Below are positions 61,901 through 64,000 of a stretch of 64,000 bases of DNA, one piece after another. The position numbers and the translations under genes are program-made. This stretch comes from Liolophura sinensis (taxonomy: Eukaryota > Mollusca > Polyplacophora > Chitonida > Chitonidae), in the NCBI RefSeq assembly GCF_032854445.1, contig NC_088299.1:9419608-9483607 (forward strand), written 5' to 3'. Position 1 is the first letter of the stretch. Each line of letters starts with the position of its first letter. Under the pieces are notes generated by a model that made no database searches, was not told the DNA's origin, and saw nothing but the letters and a program-made list of their open reading frames with translations.

Positions 61901-63951
61901 GAGAAAGAAGAGAGAGTGTGTCATTTTTTCTTTCTTCTCTGATGTTAGAACTGGATTCTTATGCTTGTGGTTACAAGAAAAGCGATGCATCAACATAGCT
62001 TTGGCGAGGGACCTGACGAAGGATCTTGGTGCTTCCACCTTTAACTCATGAATAGGACATAAACCCATGCAATAAGAAATCAATAAAACAAACAGTTTAA
62101 CGACAAAATGAATGAAGCTAATGAATTGTATGCCAGGACAATATCTGAGCACTTACAAATAACCCCACGTGCGTGTATGTAAGGAACACGTATATGTTTA
62201 TACTTTACAGAGTTCTGAAATATAAACACGTGTATGTTTATGTTAATCATTAGAGTTTTGAAATACCTCGTGTTCGCTTTTTTCTATGATTAGAGCGCAG
62301 ACAGCAATGTGTATGTTTTACTTAATAGTCTGGAACGCTGAAATACAGCCTCAATATGCTTAGTTCTGTTAATAATTTTGAGCTTGAACGCCTCAACACG
62401 CTTAATTCTGTTAATAATTTTGAGCTTGAACGCCACAACACGCTTAATTCTGTTAATAATTTTGAGCTTATACGCCTCAACATGCTTAATTCTGTTAATA
62501 ATTTTCAGCTTATACGCCTAAACATGCTTAATTCTGTTAATAATTTTCAGCTTGAACAGCGCTGCGTGCATTGTAGGTAAACTATAATTCGGATAATGAA
62601 ACAGAGCACAATGAATCCTTTCTATTTACGTCACAGGTATACCCAGTGAATTTCGAGAAGTGTTTACAATATAATTTTGTACACTCTGAAAAAAACAAAA
62701 ACGAGGTCCGAAACCAACATTTCAGAACACGTTTGAGTGTAAGTTCACAACCGGAAACATTTGCAGTGAGAAATTTCCCATGTTTTTTCTGTGTGTGTTT
62801 TTTTTTCGGATTTGAGACTTCAGTGTTAAGCTATTTTTCTTCAGGACACGATTGTTGCCATGGAAGCCCTCATGGAGTTTGCTCAGGTGGATACTCACCG
62901 GAACGTTTTTGACATGCTACTGTCTGTGGAATCAACTGCCAACCCAGCCTGGAAGGCCTTCAGTTACCTGTCCAAGTATAACTATACAACACTTCAGATG
63001 CACTCGGTGAGTATCTCTTCCGCCTCGTCACCACCCCCCCCCCTCCCTCCCCTCTTCCCCAACAAAATATGCCACATCTAAGCGGAAATATCGGGGGATA
63101 TTGGATTATTCTTCTTAAAGGCCACGAAAAACCATTGGTCCATAGACGAGTCAACCATAAGTAATATACGATTCCGTTATATCTACAAGTGTTTCTAAAA
63201 CTAAACGTTATACTTTGACATGATGCACATTAAATTGCACTAACTTTTTCGTATTCCAGTTACCCAGTGTTTGGGGTTGGGTCAAGGTCAAGGCCCATGG
63301 GGTTGGCAGAGCCATGCTACAGGTAAAACAGTCTTTTAAACTTAAGTCAAAATTTCAAATGACTTTAAAATTGTTATTTTATGGTGTAACAAGGAGGGAA
63401 TATTTCTCGCCAACGTAAATTATCCGAGGGTAAGTTACTATGCAATAAATTTCAGCTAAATGTAATGGAAAGGAACTTACGAATTTAATGAAATTTTCAC
63501 ATAAGCCTGAGATGGCTTCGTCATTTTGGGGCCTGTTATTACTGCTTTAACAGTAGGCCTAATCCAAGGGACATACACTGTATCATTATCGTACTATTAC
63601 GTGTAACTAAGATTGCAACTGTCCAATTTCCATTTTTCCAGTATCAGTATAATGTAACTGGGTGGGGTGTCATGTCATCTTCGGCGTGAAACTTCAGTAG
63701 CGGCAAAGCCCCTAAGTGCTTGCACTTACAATTGTCATAACATATAAGAAATATTTAATATGTTATTCATTATTCTGAACTTTTCTTAGTAATTGATTCA
63801 TTTCTTTCTTTACTCAGCTCTCTGTATCAGAGAACGTGGAATATCCATGGAAGGTAAAACCGCCGAACATCACGACCTTTGACCTGATGGTTGATCGCAT
63901 GGATTGGGGCGGTCGTAACAATTCCGTATTAGAACTGACCGTCTGTACCAG
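30909..63951 (+). CDS. Mcr-like TEP/alpha-2-macroglobulin family protein with LDLa domain, thioester lost (3' incomplete)
   Basis: Thirty-three exons give about 1,417 residues; the C-terminus lies past the window. Order: signal peptide (1 to about 18), macroglobulin domains MG1 (YLVLAPRKVRPNQ), MG2 (VFIQLSKPIYRMGQTVHFRV), MG3-MG6 with the bait-like stretch (DPGSFAAFSALPYDLYVRG), an LDL-receptor class A domain (about 681-720, six Cys and the DCPNDWGDE calcium motif), MG7 (VNVPRYPLTWVVNGF), CUB, a thioester-type helical domain (about 978-1280), then the receptor-binding domain. At about 1001-1005 the motif is GSAEQ where active members have GCGEQ, and the position of the catalytic His (PVIH-type) reads PVYD. 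Covalent attachment to targets is therefore not expected. An LDLa insert plus a missing thioester Cys are the marks of arthropod Mcr/Tep6, which in Drosophila serves phagocytic recognition and septate junctions; orthology is inferred. All junctions keep phase except exon 7/8. Introns are mostly phase 0. Confidence 0.92.
31527..31716. mobile_element. Truncated MITE-like element (family of 44127)
   Basis: CACTCAAAAATTAATCTGTT, TTAACAGAAAGTCTGTTGTC and AGAATGTATTCTGTTATT match the left terminal repeat of the element at 44127. The right terminal repeat is missing. Lies in intron 1. Confidence 0.65.
31785..31892 (+). repeat. SINE 3' fragment, intron 1
   Basis: TTTCCTCCCATCATAATGCT to CACCAATCAAATAAATTT. 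Confidence 0.8.
31925..32108 (+). CDS. Mcr-like exon 2: MG1
   Basis: Acceptor CTTTTTAG|A, donor CTG|GTAAGA. NYLVLAPRKVRPNQLINVFT is the classic start of the first macroglobulin domain. Confidence 0.93.
32420..32640 (-). repeat. Degraded SINE, intron 2
   Basis: Diverged minus copy: ACTTATACGACAGCGGATTA ... CCAGCATGAGCTGGACC ... GAGGCTCTTGAGTCATTGAG. A second, plus-oriented degraded copy lies at about 32962-33148 just before exon 3. Confidence 0.65.
33164..33332 (+). CDS. Mcr-like exon 3: MG1/MG2
   Basis: Acceptor TTTTCACTGTAG|ACT, donor ACAG|GTAAAT. Encodes PGQYKLRVIG ... VFIQLSKPIYRMGQT, the MG1-MG2 boundary. Phase 1. Confidence 0.93.
33540..33888 (-). repeat. Second SINE-like family, longest copy, intron 3
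   Basis: Longest copy of the family. On the minus strand it starts with a tRNA-like head (CACAGTGGTCTAGTGGTTAG then AGCGTTCGGTTCGAAATC), has the GACATGACACCCCACCCAGT body, and ends at the AAGTACGACGTTAAACTCAA segment at 33560-33580. Confidence 0.8.
34043..34113 (+). CDS. Mcr-like exon 4: MG2
   Basis: Acceptor CTCCGCACAG|TT, donor ATG|GTGAGT. Encodes VHFRVIPILPNLIMHHGSMT then IFVM. The other open frame across it is a shadow. Confidence 0.9.
34765..34936 (+). repeat. SINE 3' fragment with long AAATA tail, intron 4
   Basis: Body and tail with about 11 AAAT units; ends 46 bp before exon 5. Confidence 0.85.
34983..35034 (+). CDS. Mcr-like exon 5: MG2, GC donor
   Basis: Acceptor CATTTTGACAG|GAT; encodes DPSGFAVRRWLGQQTNA. 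The only junction that keeps frame uses GCAG|GCAAGT, a GC-AG intron with an otherwise perfect donor. Confidence 0.85.
35779..35852 (+). CDS. Mcr-like exon 6: MG2
   Basis: Acceptor TTCAACAG|GT, donor TTT|GTAAGT. Encodes GFVNQSFALSDQPTYGTWNI then EVRAF. Confidence 0.93.
35856..36035 (-). repeat. SINE fragment starting at the exon 6 donor
   Basis: The tail side (TTTATTTATTTATTTGATTG) begins within a few bases of the exon 6 donor (35853). The inserted element therefore supplies most of the 5' end of intron 6. Confidence 0.75.
36760..36803 (+). CDS. Mcr-like exon 7: MG2 end
   Basis: Acceptor CTCCCTCAG|GGA; encodes GYTYRKSFEVIEF. The stronger donor TTCT|GTAAGT (exon end 36799) leaves phase 1, which does not fit exon 8. 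The weaker TGTAA|GTATGA (end 36803) does fit and adds Cys-Lys. Confidence 0.75.
37330..37498 (+). repeat. Highly diverged SINE-like copy, intron 7
   Basis: CCTGTGAGGTCGCGTATTCG ... TTTCTCCACCCAGAAACCTA ... GGCTTTAAACACCAATCAAC follow the SINE plan with many changes. Confidence 0.45.
37705..37968 (+). repeat. Full-length SINE, intron 7
   Basis: From CTCAGTCGGTTAGCGCGCTA to the AAATAAATAAAATAAA tail; all body segments are present. Confidence 0.9.
38083..38290 (-). repeat. SINE, intron 7, opposite orientation
   Basis: Minus copy only 115 bp from the preceding plus copy, giving a large inverted pair that could fold in the transcript. Confidence 0.85.
38330..38425 (+). repeat. About 30-bp short tandem repeat
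   Basis: Three copies of TGATATAACACTTATACATG followed by TACCTAT, leading into the GATA array. Confidence 0.8.
38478..39205 (+). repeat. 18-bp GATA-rich minisatellite, about 40 copies
   Basis: The unit is GATAGCTGTGATAGAGAT (18 bp), with TATCTA, TTATACC and ACAAAGAT variants. About three GATA words per unit give over 100 in 0.7 kb of intron 7. Frames on both strands stay open for 240-260 codons because the unit is six codons long without stops; these are not genes. Confidence 0.95.
39594..39900 (+). repeat. G-run followed by full-length SINE, intron 7
   Basis: G21, then A and short G runs (39594-39627), abutting a complete SINE whose tail has become (AAATC)n. This is the same G-run/SINE arrangement as at 30022. 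Confidence 0.9.
40015..40098 (+). CDS. Mcr-like exon 8: MG3
   Basis: Acceptor GCTATCTAG|G after a T tract, donor GCCAA|GTACGT. Encodes EPRYDINVTVPPYIMGDADG then IRGVVNA. The 3.2-kb intron before it carries two SINEs and the 18-bp array. Confidence 0.85.
40703..40826 (+). CDS. Mcr-like exon 9: MG3
   Basis: Acceptor GTGTTTTGCAG|T, donor TAT|GTAACA. Encodes HTSGRPVIGNATLTVTIVPP ... FPTIERKIEY; NAT is a potential N-glycosylation site. Confidence 0.9.
41315..41448 (+). repeat. SINE 3' fragment, intron 9
   Basis: GATCGTGGGTTCCCCCGGGC to CAATCAGGTAAATAAATATA. Confidence 0.85.
41546..41776 (+). CDS. Mcr-like exon 10: MG3/MG4
   Basis: Acceptor CATTTCCCAG|TTT, donor ACT|GTAAGT; 77 codons. Encodes FVGRIDMYFSRDELLDKANA ... 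YNSGIVVKWVGDRVRTFKPG SVFVAT in sequence. Confidence 0.92.
42483..42744 (+). repeat. 51-bp array made of the exon 11 splice acceptor
   Basis: Five units, each ending in a 3' splice site-like GGTTACCAG. The unit begins GTGGCCACCATGCACATTTA or ACGGCCACCATACACATTTA. The last unit's TTGGTTACCAG is the acceptor of exon 11, and the exon's first 15 bases (GTGGCTATCATGCAC) match the unit start (13 of 15 for the copy at 42492). In the exon phase an upstream acceptor would read T-A-T-I-H-I and then a TAA stop. Confidence 0.9.
42745..42930 (+). CDS. Mcr-like exon 11: MG4
   Basis: Acceptor TTGGTTACCAG|GTG, donor ACA|GTAAGA; 62 codons, VAIMHADGTAVSDETRGITV onward. The acceptor and first 15 bases are duplicated in the tandem array immediately upstream. 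Confidence 0.9.
43150..43275 (+). repeat. SINE 3' fragment, intron 11
   Basis: GTCCAGTAACCTGTGGATGG to AAAGCACCAATCAAATCG. Confidence 0.75.
43616..43726 (+). CDS. Mcr-like exon 12: MG4/MG5
   Basis: Acceptor GACTTTTTAG|GCC, donor AAG|GTAAGT; 37 codons beginning ATYQAEIPTHPVQLKAYRYY. Confidence 0.92.
44127..44383. mobile_element. Complete MITE-like element with 73-bp inverted ends, intron 12
   Basis: The left end ACTCTCAAAAAATTAATCTG ... AGAATGTATTCTGTTATT is repeated inverted at the right as AATAACAGAATGCATTCAAG ... GGTTAATTTTTTGAGT. The flanks contain TA/TAC on both sides, compatible with a TA-type target duplication. No coding capacity: a non-autonomous DNA transposon. Confidence 0.8.
44650..44712 (+). 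CDS. Mcr-like exon 13: MG5
   Basis: Acceptor TTCTCAACAG|GTC, donor CAG|GTAAGG; 21 codons, VNQYIIFHVKSSIYVPKIYY then Q. Confidence 0.92.
45334..45522 (+). CDS. Mcr-like exon 14: MG5/MG6
   Basis: Acceptor CACACACACAG|ATT after a C/T tract, donor CCT|GTAAGT; 63 codons including FSIALSRDMVPSARIIVFYI. Confidence 0.93.
45770..45960 (-). repeat. SINE, intron 14
   Basis: TTTATACCATACTCAAGAAT to a degraded head (CCACGGAGGC). Confidence 0.8.
46090..46239 (+). CDS. Mcr-like exon 15: MG6
   Basis: Acceptor TTGCCTACAG|GTA, donor TTG|GTGAGT; 50 codons including VEVNAFSDPGSFAAFSALPY and DLYVRG, the segment before the bait region in this family. Confidence 0.93.
46840..48005 (+). repeat. Three diverged copies of a longer repeat, intron 15
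   Basis: Related segments at about 46850-47020, 47090-47230 and 47755-47990 share AGCTTTACAGCTGTAGCGTC-type text (CAGCTTCACAGCTGTGACAG), CACCTGACCTGCAAAAATGG and TTCGCTTTTTCG...GATCGCAATT. The following DNA to about 48950 has repeated CCACTTCCGGTTTTGATGAC-like phrases. Probably a degraded transposable element of unknown class. Confidence 0.5.
48960..49070 (+). repeat. (AAAT)n tract
   Basis: TAAATAAATAAATAGATAAA and similar for about 80 bp, possibly the tail of a lost element. Confidence 0.8.
49169..49350. mobile_element. Hairpin element with an extra direct copy of one arm
   Basis: 49232-49290 and 49292-49350 are inverted copies of a 59-bp sequence (TTGCACAGTGAAGGTTGAAT ... GTAGAAATGATAAC) with almost no loop. 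49169-49230 is a direct copy of the left arm. Resembles a foldback or MITE relic. No coding content. Confidence 0.8.
49752..49895 (-). repeat. SINE 3' fragment before exon 16
   Basis: TTTATTTGATTTATGTTTTA to GGAAAGCCACGACCATCTGC. Confidence 0.8.
49991..50128 (+). CDS. Mcr-like exon 16: bait-region equivalent
   Basis: Acceptor CTGCTACAG|GTG, donor TGG|GTGAGT; 46 codons, VIDELLTYDMPANGSYLHKW onward. No dibasic furin site is visible here. The 3.75-kb intron before it is the longest in the gene. Confidence 0.9.
50392..50442. repeat. Perfect 19-bp inverted repeat
   Basis: ATCAATTTCTCACTTATAC (50392-50410) and its exact complement GTATAAGTGAGAAATTGAT (50424-50442), with a 13-base loop. Confidence 0.9.
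50550..50790 (-). repeat. Degraded SINE, intron 16
   Basis: TTTATTTATTTGACTGGTGT ... GATGGCAGTCATTTTTATGG; diverged throughout. Confidence 0.6.
51074..51122 (+). CDS. Mcr-like exon 17: MG6 end
   Basis: Acceptor CCTCTTTCAG|CAC, donor GGCA|GTAAGT. Encodes HAGLTVLTDADVTTLG, matching the AGL..LTD motif of TEPs. Phase 1. Confidence 0.92.
51404..51520 (+). CDS. Mcr-like exon 18: LDL-receptor class A domain
   Basis: Acceptor GTTTTTAAG|TT, donor GGTT|GTAAGT. Encodes SCEETGQFTCFDGQSCYSND TRCNGVYDCPNDWGDEQG in sequence; the sixth Cys is completed across the splice. Cys spacing and the D..P.DWGDE calcium ligands are intact. One exon equals one domain, flanked by phase-1 introns, as expected for an inserted module. 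Confidence 0.95.
51600..52188. other. Intron 18, nothing recognised
   Basis: AT-rich intronic DNA without an identifiable element. Confidence 0.4.
52189..52372 (+). repeat. Degraded SINE, intron 18
   Basis: CCAGTGGTTAGCGTGCTAGC ... GTGAGTTCAAATCCAGCCCA ... CTGCAATCAAATAAATATAT. Confidence 0.75.
52467..52578 (+). CDS. Mcr-like exon 19: linker to MG7
   Basis: Acceptor TGGCCTTCAG|GT, donor GTGAA|GTATGA. Supplies the last LDLa Cys, then TYDDKSTHNPRRPLDRISHV ... YDDSSWIWREKFV. NPRRPLDR is the basic stretch where TEPs can be cleaved; no RXXR-R consensus is clear. Confidence 0.9.
52957..53074 (+). CDS. Mcr-like exon 20: MG7
   Basis: Acceptor TTGGTTTTAG|G, donor AGG|GTGAGG. PDGRIDFRVNVPRYPLTWVV then NGFSSSQNKGLGI is the highly conserved W-rich TEP segment. 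Confidence 0.93.
53300..53705 (+). repeat. 54-bp minisatellite, 7 copies, intron 20
   Basis: The unit is about CAGCCAATCTTACTAGCGCA then CCAAAATAATTGACAAGCTGGACTGCTGCTAG over the next 32 bases. Later copies share CTGCTGCTAGCT, earlier ones CAGCCGCTGTT, so two subtypes lie side by side. Confidence 0.9.
53839..53958 (+). CDS. Mcr-like exon 21: MG7
   Basis: Acceptor ACGATGTTCAG|TTC, donor GAG|GTAAGG; 40 codons, APIYVVRGEQVGFRVTVFNY. Confidence 0.92.
54150..54400 (+). repeat. Diverged full SINE, intron 21
   Basis: GGCCACCGTGGCCTTGTGAT head to ACTTAATCAAACAAATAAAT tail. Confidence 0.75.
54489..54605 (+). CDS. Mcr-like exon 22: MG7
   Basis: Acceptor GATATTTTAG|GTT, donor TTT|GTGAGT; 39 codons beginning VLVKVHGSPNYKFVHVQPFG. 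Confidence 0.9.
54695..55914. other. Intron 22, largely unrecognised
   Basis: A degraded SINE fragment lies at about 54700-54820. The remainder holds anonymous frames only; none has partner exons. Confidence 0.4.
55915..56160 (+). repeat. SINE, intron 22
   Basis: CGATGGGGTTAGCTCGCCTA head, intact body (CTCTCCGGCCGTACGTGGGA), tail AAGCAAATAAATAAAT. Ends 41 bp before exon 23. Confidence 0.85.
56201..56335 (+). CDS. Mcr-like exon 23: CUB start
   Basis: Acceptor TCTATTACTAG|TTG, donor CAG|GTAAGA; 45 codons, LEPGESKDIYMPVVPVRWEN onward. A SINE ends about 40 bp before the acceptor. Confidence 0.92.
56635..56895 (+). repeat. About 44-bp array made of the exon 24 splice acceptor
   Basis: Six units of TATGATGGTATTACTAACTG followed by TTTGTTCTTATTTTGTTGTTACAG. 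Each has a pyrimidine tract and a TTACAG acceptor (one is TTACGG), followed by a copy of the first 18 bases of exon 24 (TATGATGGTATTACTAAC). The final TTACAG at 56890-56895 is the acceptor that fits the protein. Spacing is 40-60 bp; the last two steps are 40 and 44. Confidence 0.92.
56896..57067 (+). CDS. Mcr-like exon 24: CUB to thioester-type domain
   Basis: Acceptor TTGTTGTTACAG|TAT, donor TTTG|GTAAGG; YDGITNYYSTPYLVDL onward. The acceptor and first 18 bases are copied repeatedly upstream (56640-56895). Confidence 0.9.
57242..57540. other. Intron 24, nothing recognised
   Basis: Unique-looking AT-rich DNA. The same holds for introns 25 (57742-58296) and 26 (58376-58782). Confidence 0.4.
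57553..57741 (+). CDS. Mcr-like exon 25: thioester-type domain, Cys replaced
   Basis: Acceptor GATTTTTCAG|GA, donor GTCG|GTATGA. RRPYGSAEQNMFNFAYNLL covers the thioester site (57621-57635). The Cys codon is TCT (Ser) and the next Gly is Ala; the flanking PYG and EQNM are conserved, so the alignment is unambiguous. Confidence 0.95.
58297..58375 (+). CDS. Mcr-like exon 26: helical domain
   Basis: Acceptor TCTGTTTTCAG|GT, donor ACATG|GTGGGT. GLQRQLSYMTPEGGVKMFRD ... EAST; the Trp codon of STWLTAFV is split by the intron. Confidence 0.92.
58783..58957 (+). CDS. Mcr-like exon 27: helical domain, catalytic His position
   Basis: Acceptor GCTCCTTTCAG|G, donor ATG|GTAAAG. Encodes LTAFVVKTLDEARF ... 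NDTGAFHEAKGSPVYDRKM. In active TEPs a His follows the V-I of the last segment; here it is Asp. Confidence 0.92.
59430..59632 (+). repeat. SINE lacking the head, intron 27
   Basis: AGTTCAAGTCCAGCTCATGC to CAAATAAATCAAATAAATAA; otherwise well conserved. Confidence 0.85.
60107..60205 (+). CDS. Mcr-like exon 28: helical domain
   Basis: Acceptor TACCCTTGAAG|GCC, donor AAG|GTAAGG; 33 codons, DPIPLTAYVLIALQKVTGAS; the LTAYVLIAL motif is typical of the family. Confidence 0.92.
60545..60795 (+). repeat. SINE, intron 28
   Basis: AGAACCTCCCTGGCTCAATT head to AAAACACCAATCAAAATCAA tail. Confidence 0.85.
60896..61079 (+). CDS. Mcr-like exon 29: helical domain
   Basis: Acceptor AATTCTTTAG|TCG, donor CAAG|GTAAAA; 61 codons including VANDVFHLAITTYALSLTEE. 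Confidence 0.92.
61545..61780 (+). CDS. Mcr-like exon 30: helical domain end
   Basis: Acceptor CTTGTTTACAG|AA, donor CAA|GTAAGT. VHSTAYALMSLIRHG ... WLNNMRNFIGGFASTQ is the family's conserved W(L)..R...GGF.STQ motif. Confidence 0.94.
62350..62575 (+). repeat. 42-bp minisatellite, 5 copies, intron 30
   Basis: The unit is about CTTAATTCTGTTAATAATTT then TGAGCTTGAACGCCTCAACACG. Fourteen-residue periodic frames through it are artefacts. Confidence 0.9.
62845..63006 (+). CDS. Mcr-like exon 31: CUB return
   Basis: Acceptor TTTTTCTTCAG|GAC, donor TCG|GTGAGT; DTIVAMEALMEFAQVD completes the STQDT(I)V motif begun in exon 30. Confidence 0.94.
63260..63322 (+). CDS. Mcr-like exon 32
   Basis: Acceptor CGTATTCCAG|TTA, donor CAG|GTAAAA; 21 codons ending VKVKAHGVGRAMLQ, the strand before the receptor-binding domain. 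Confidence 0.92.
63620..63722 (+). repeat. Second SINE-like family, plus fragment, intron 32
   Basis: CAGTATCAGTATAATGTAAC, TGGGTGGGGTGTCATGTCAT and CTTCGGCGTGAAACTTCAGT, the complement of the body seen at 33660-33720. Confidence 0.7.
63818..63951 (+). CDS. Mcr-like exon 33: receptor-binding domain start
   Basis: Acceptor CTTTACTCAG|CTC. Encodes LSVSENVEYPWKVKPPNITT ... NSVLELTVCTR. A donor ACCAG|GTACCA lies at 63952, but the frame stays open to the window end, so the exon may run on. The rest of the receptor-binding domain is outside. Confidence 0.85.
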
Positions 63952-64000
63952 GTACCACCAATCTGCGAATCAGTATGAAAAAAAACGTAAAAATGAAGAA

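Noticed and set aside
62356-62580. LNSVNNFELER repeat frame
   Set aside because: Intronic 42-bp minisatellite inside the Mcr-like gene, not joined to the conserved exons.

Overview
This window is animal nuclear DNA: genes are split into short exons with GT-AG introns, there are no operons, and intergenic and intronic DNA is full of short dispersed repeats, minisatellites and hairpin-forming elements. More than 30 copies or fragments of one tRNA-derived SINE are visible, and a second SINE-like family is also present. Both resemble repeats I know from molluscan genomes, so a marine mollusc or another lophotrochozoan is the likely source. That is recall of repeat families, not a database match.

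Three protein-coding genes can be read. (A) 2199-5087, minus strand: a two-exon gene for a secreted, low-complexity Pro/Gly/Asn/Arg-rich protein with a signal peptide and an internal 88-residue duplication. (B) 20180-24391, plus strand: a small secreted protein of about 195 residues with two WxxW domains (the mucin/CILP type), spread over five exons. (C) 30909 to beyond the right edge, plus strand: a thioester-protein/alpha-2-macroglobulin family gene with 33 readable exons and about 1,417 residues. Gene C carries an LDL-receptor class A domain in mid-protein and has Ser in place of the thioester Cys (GSAEQ for GCGEQ). This combination matches the arthropod Macroglobulin complement-related (Mcr/Tep6) group rather than opsonic C3-like TEPs.

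Layout: 1-2.2 kb SINE fragments; 2.2-5.2 kb gene A and its promoter; 5.2-20 kb intergenic, with a 28-bp G-rich minisatellite (7.57-8.5 kb), an inverted-repeat element (9.2-9.8 kb) and a 45-bp minisatellite (18.3-19.7 kb); 20.1-25 kb gene B, whose second intron holds a 39-bp array; 25-30.9 kb intergenic with few features; 30.9-64 kb gene C, with SINEs, MITE-like elements, hairpins and several arrays in its introns. All three genes encode secreted or extracellular proteins, but nothing in the sequence shows that they act together.

The most unusual observation is that two separate exons of gene C (starting at 42745 and 56896) are each preceded by a tandem array whose unit is a copy of that exon's own 3' splice site plus its first bases. 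The arrays therefore present a ladder of decoy acceptors.
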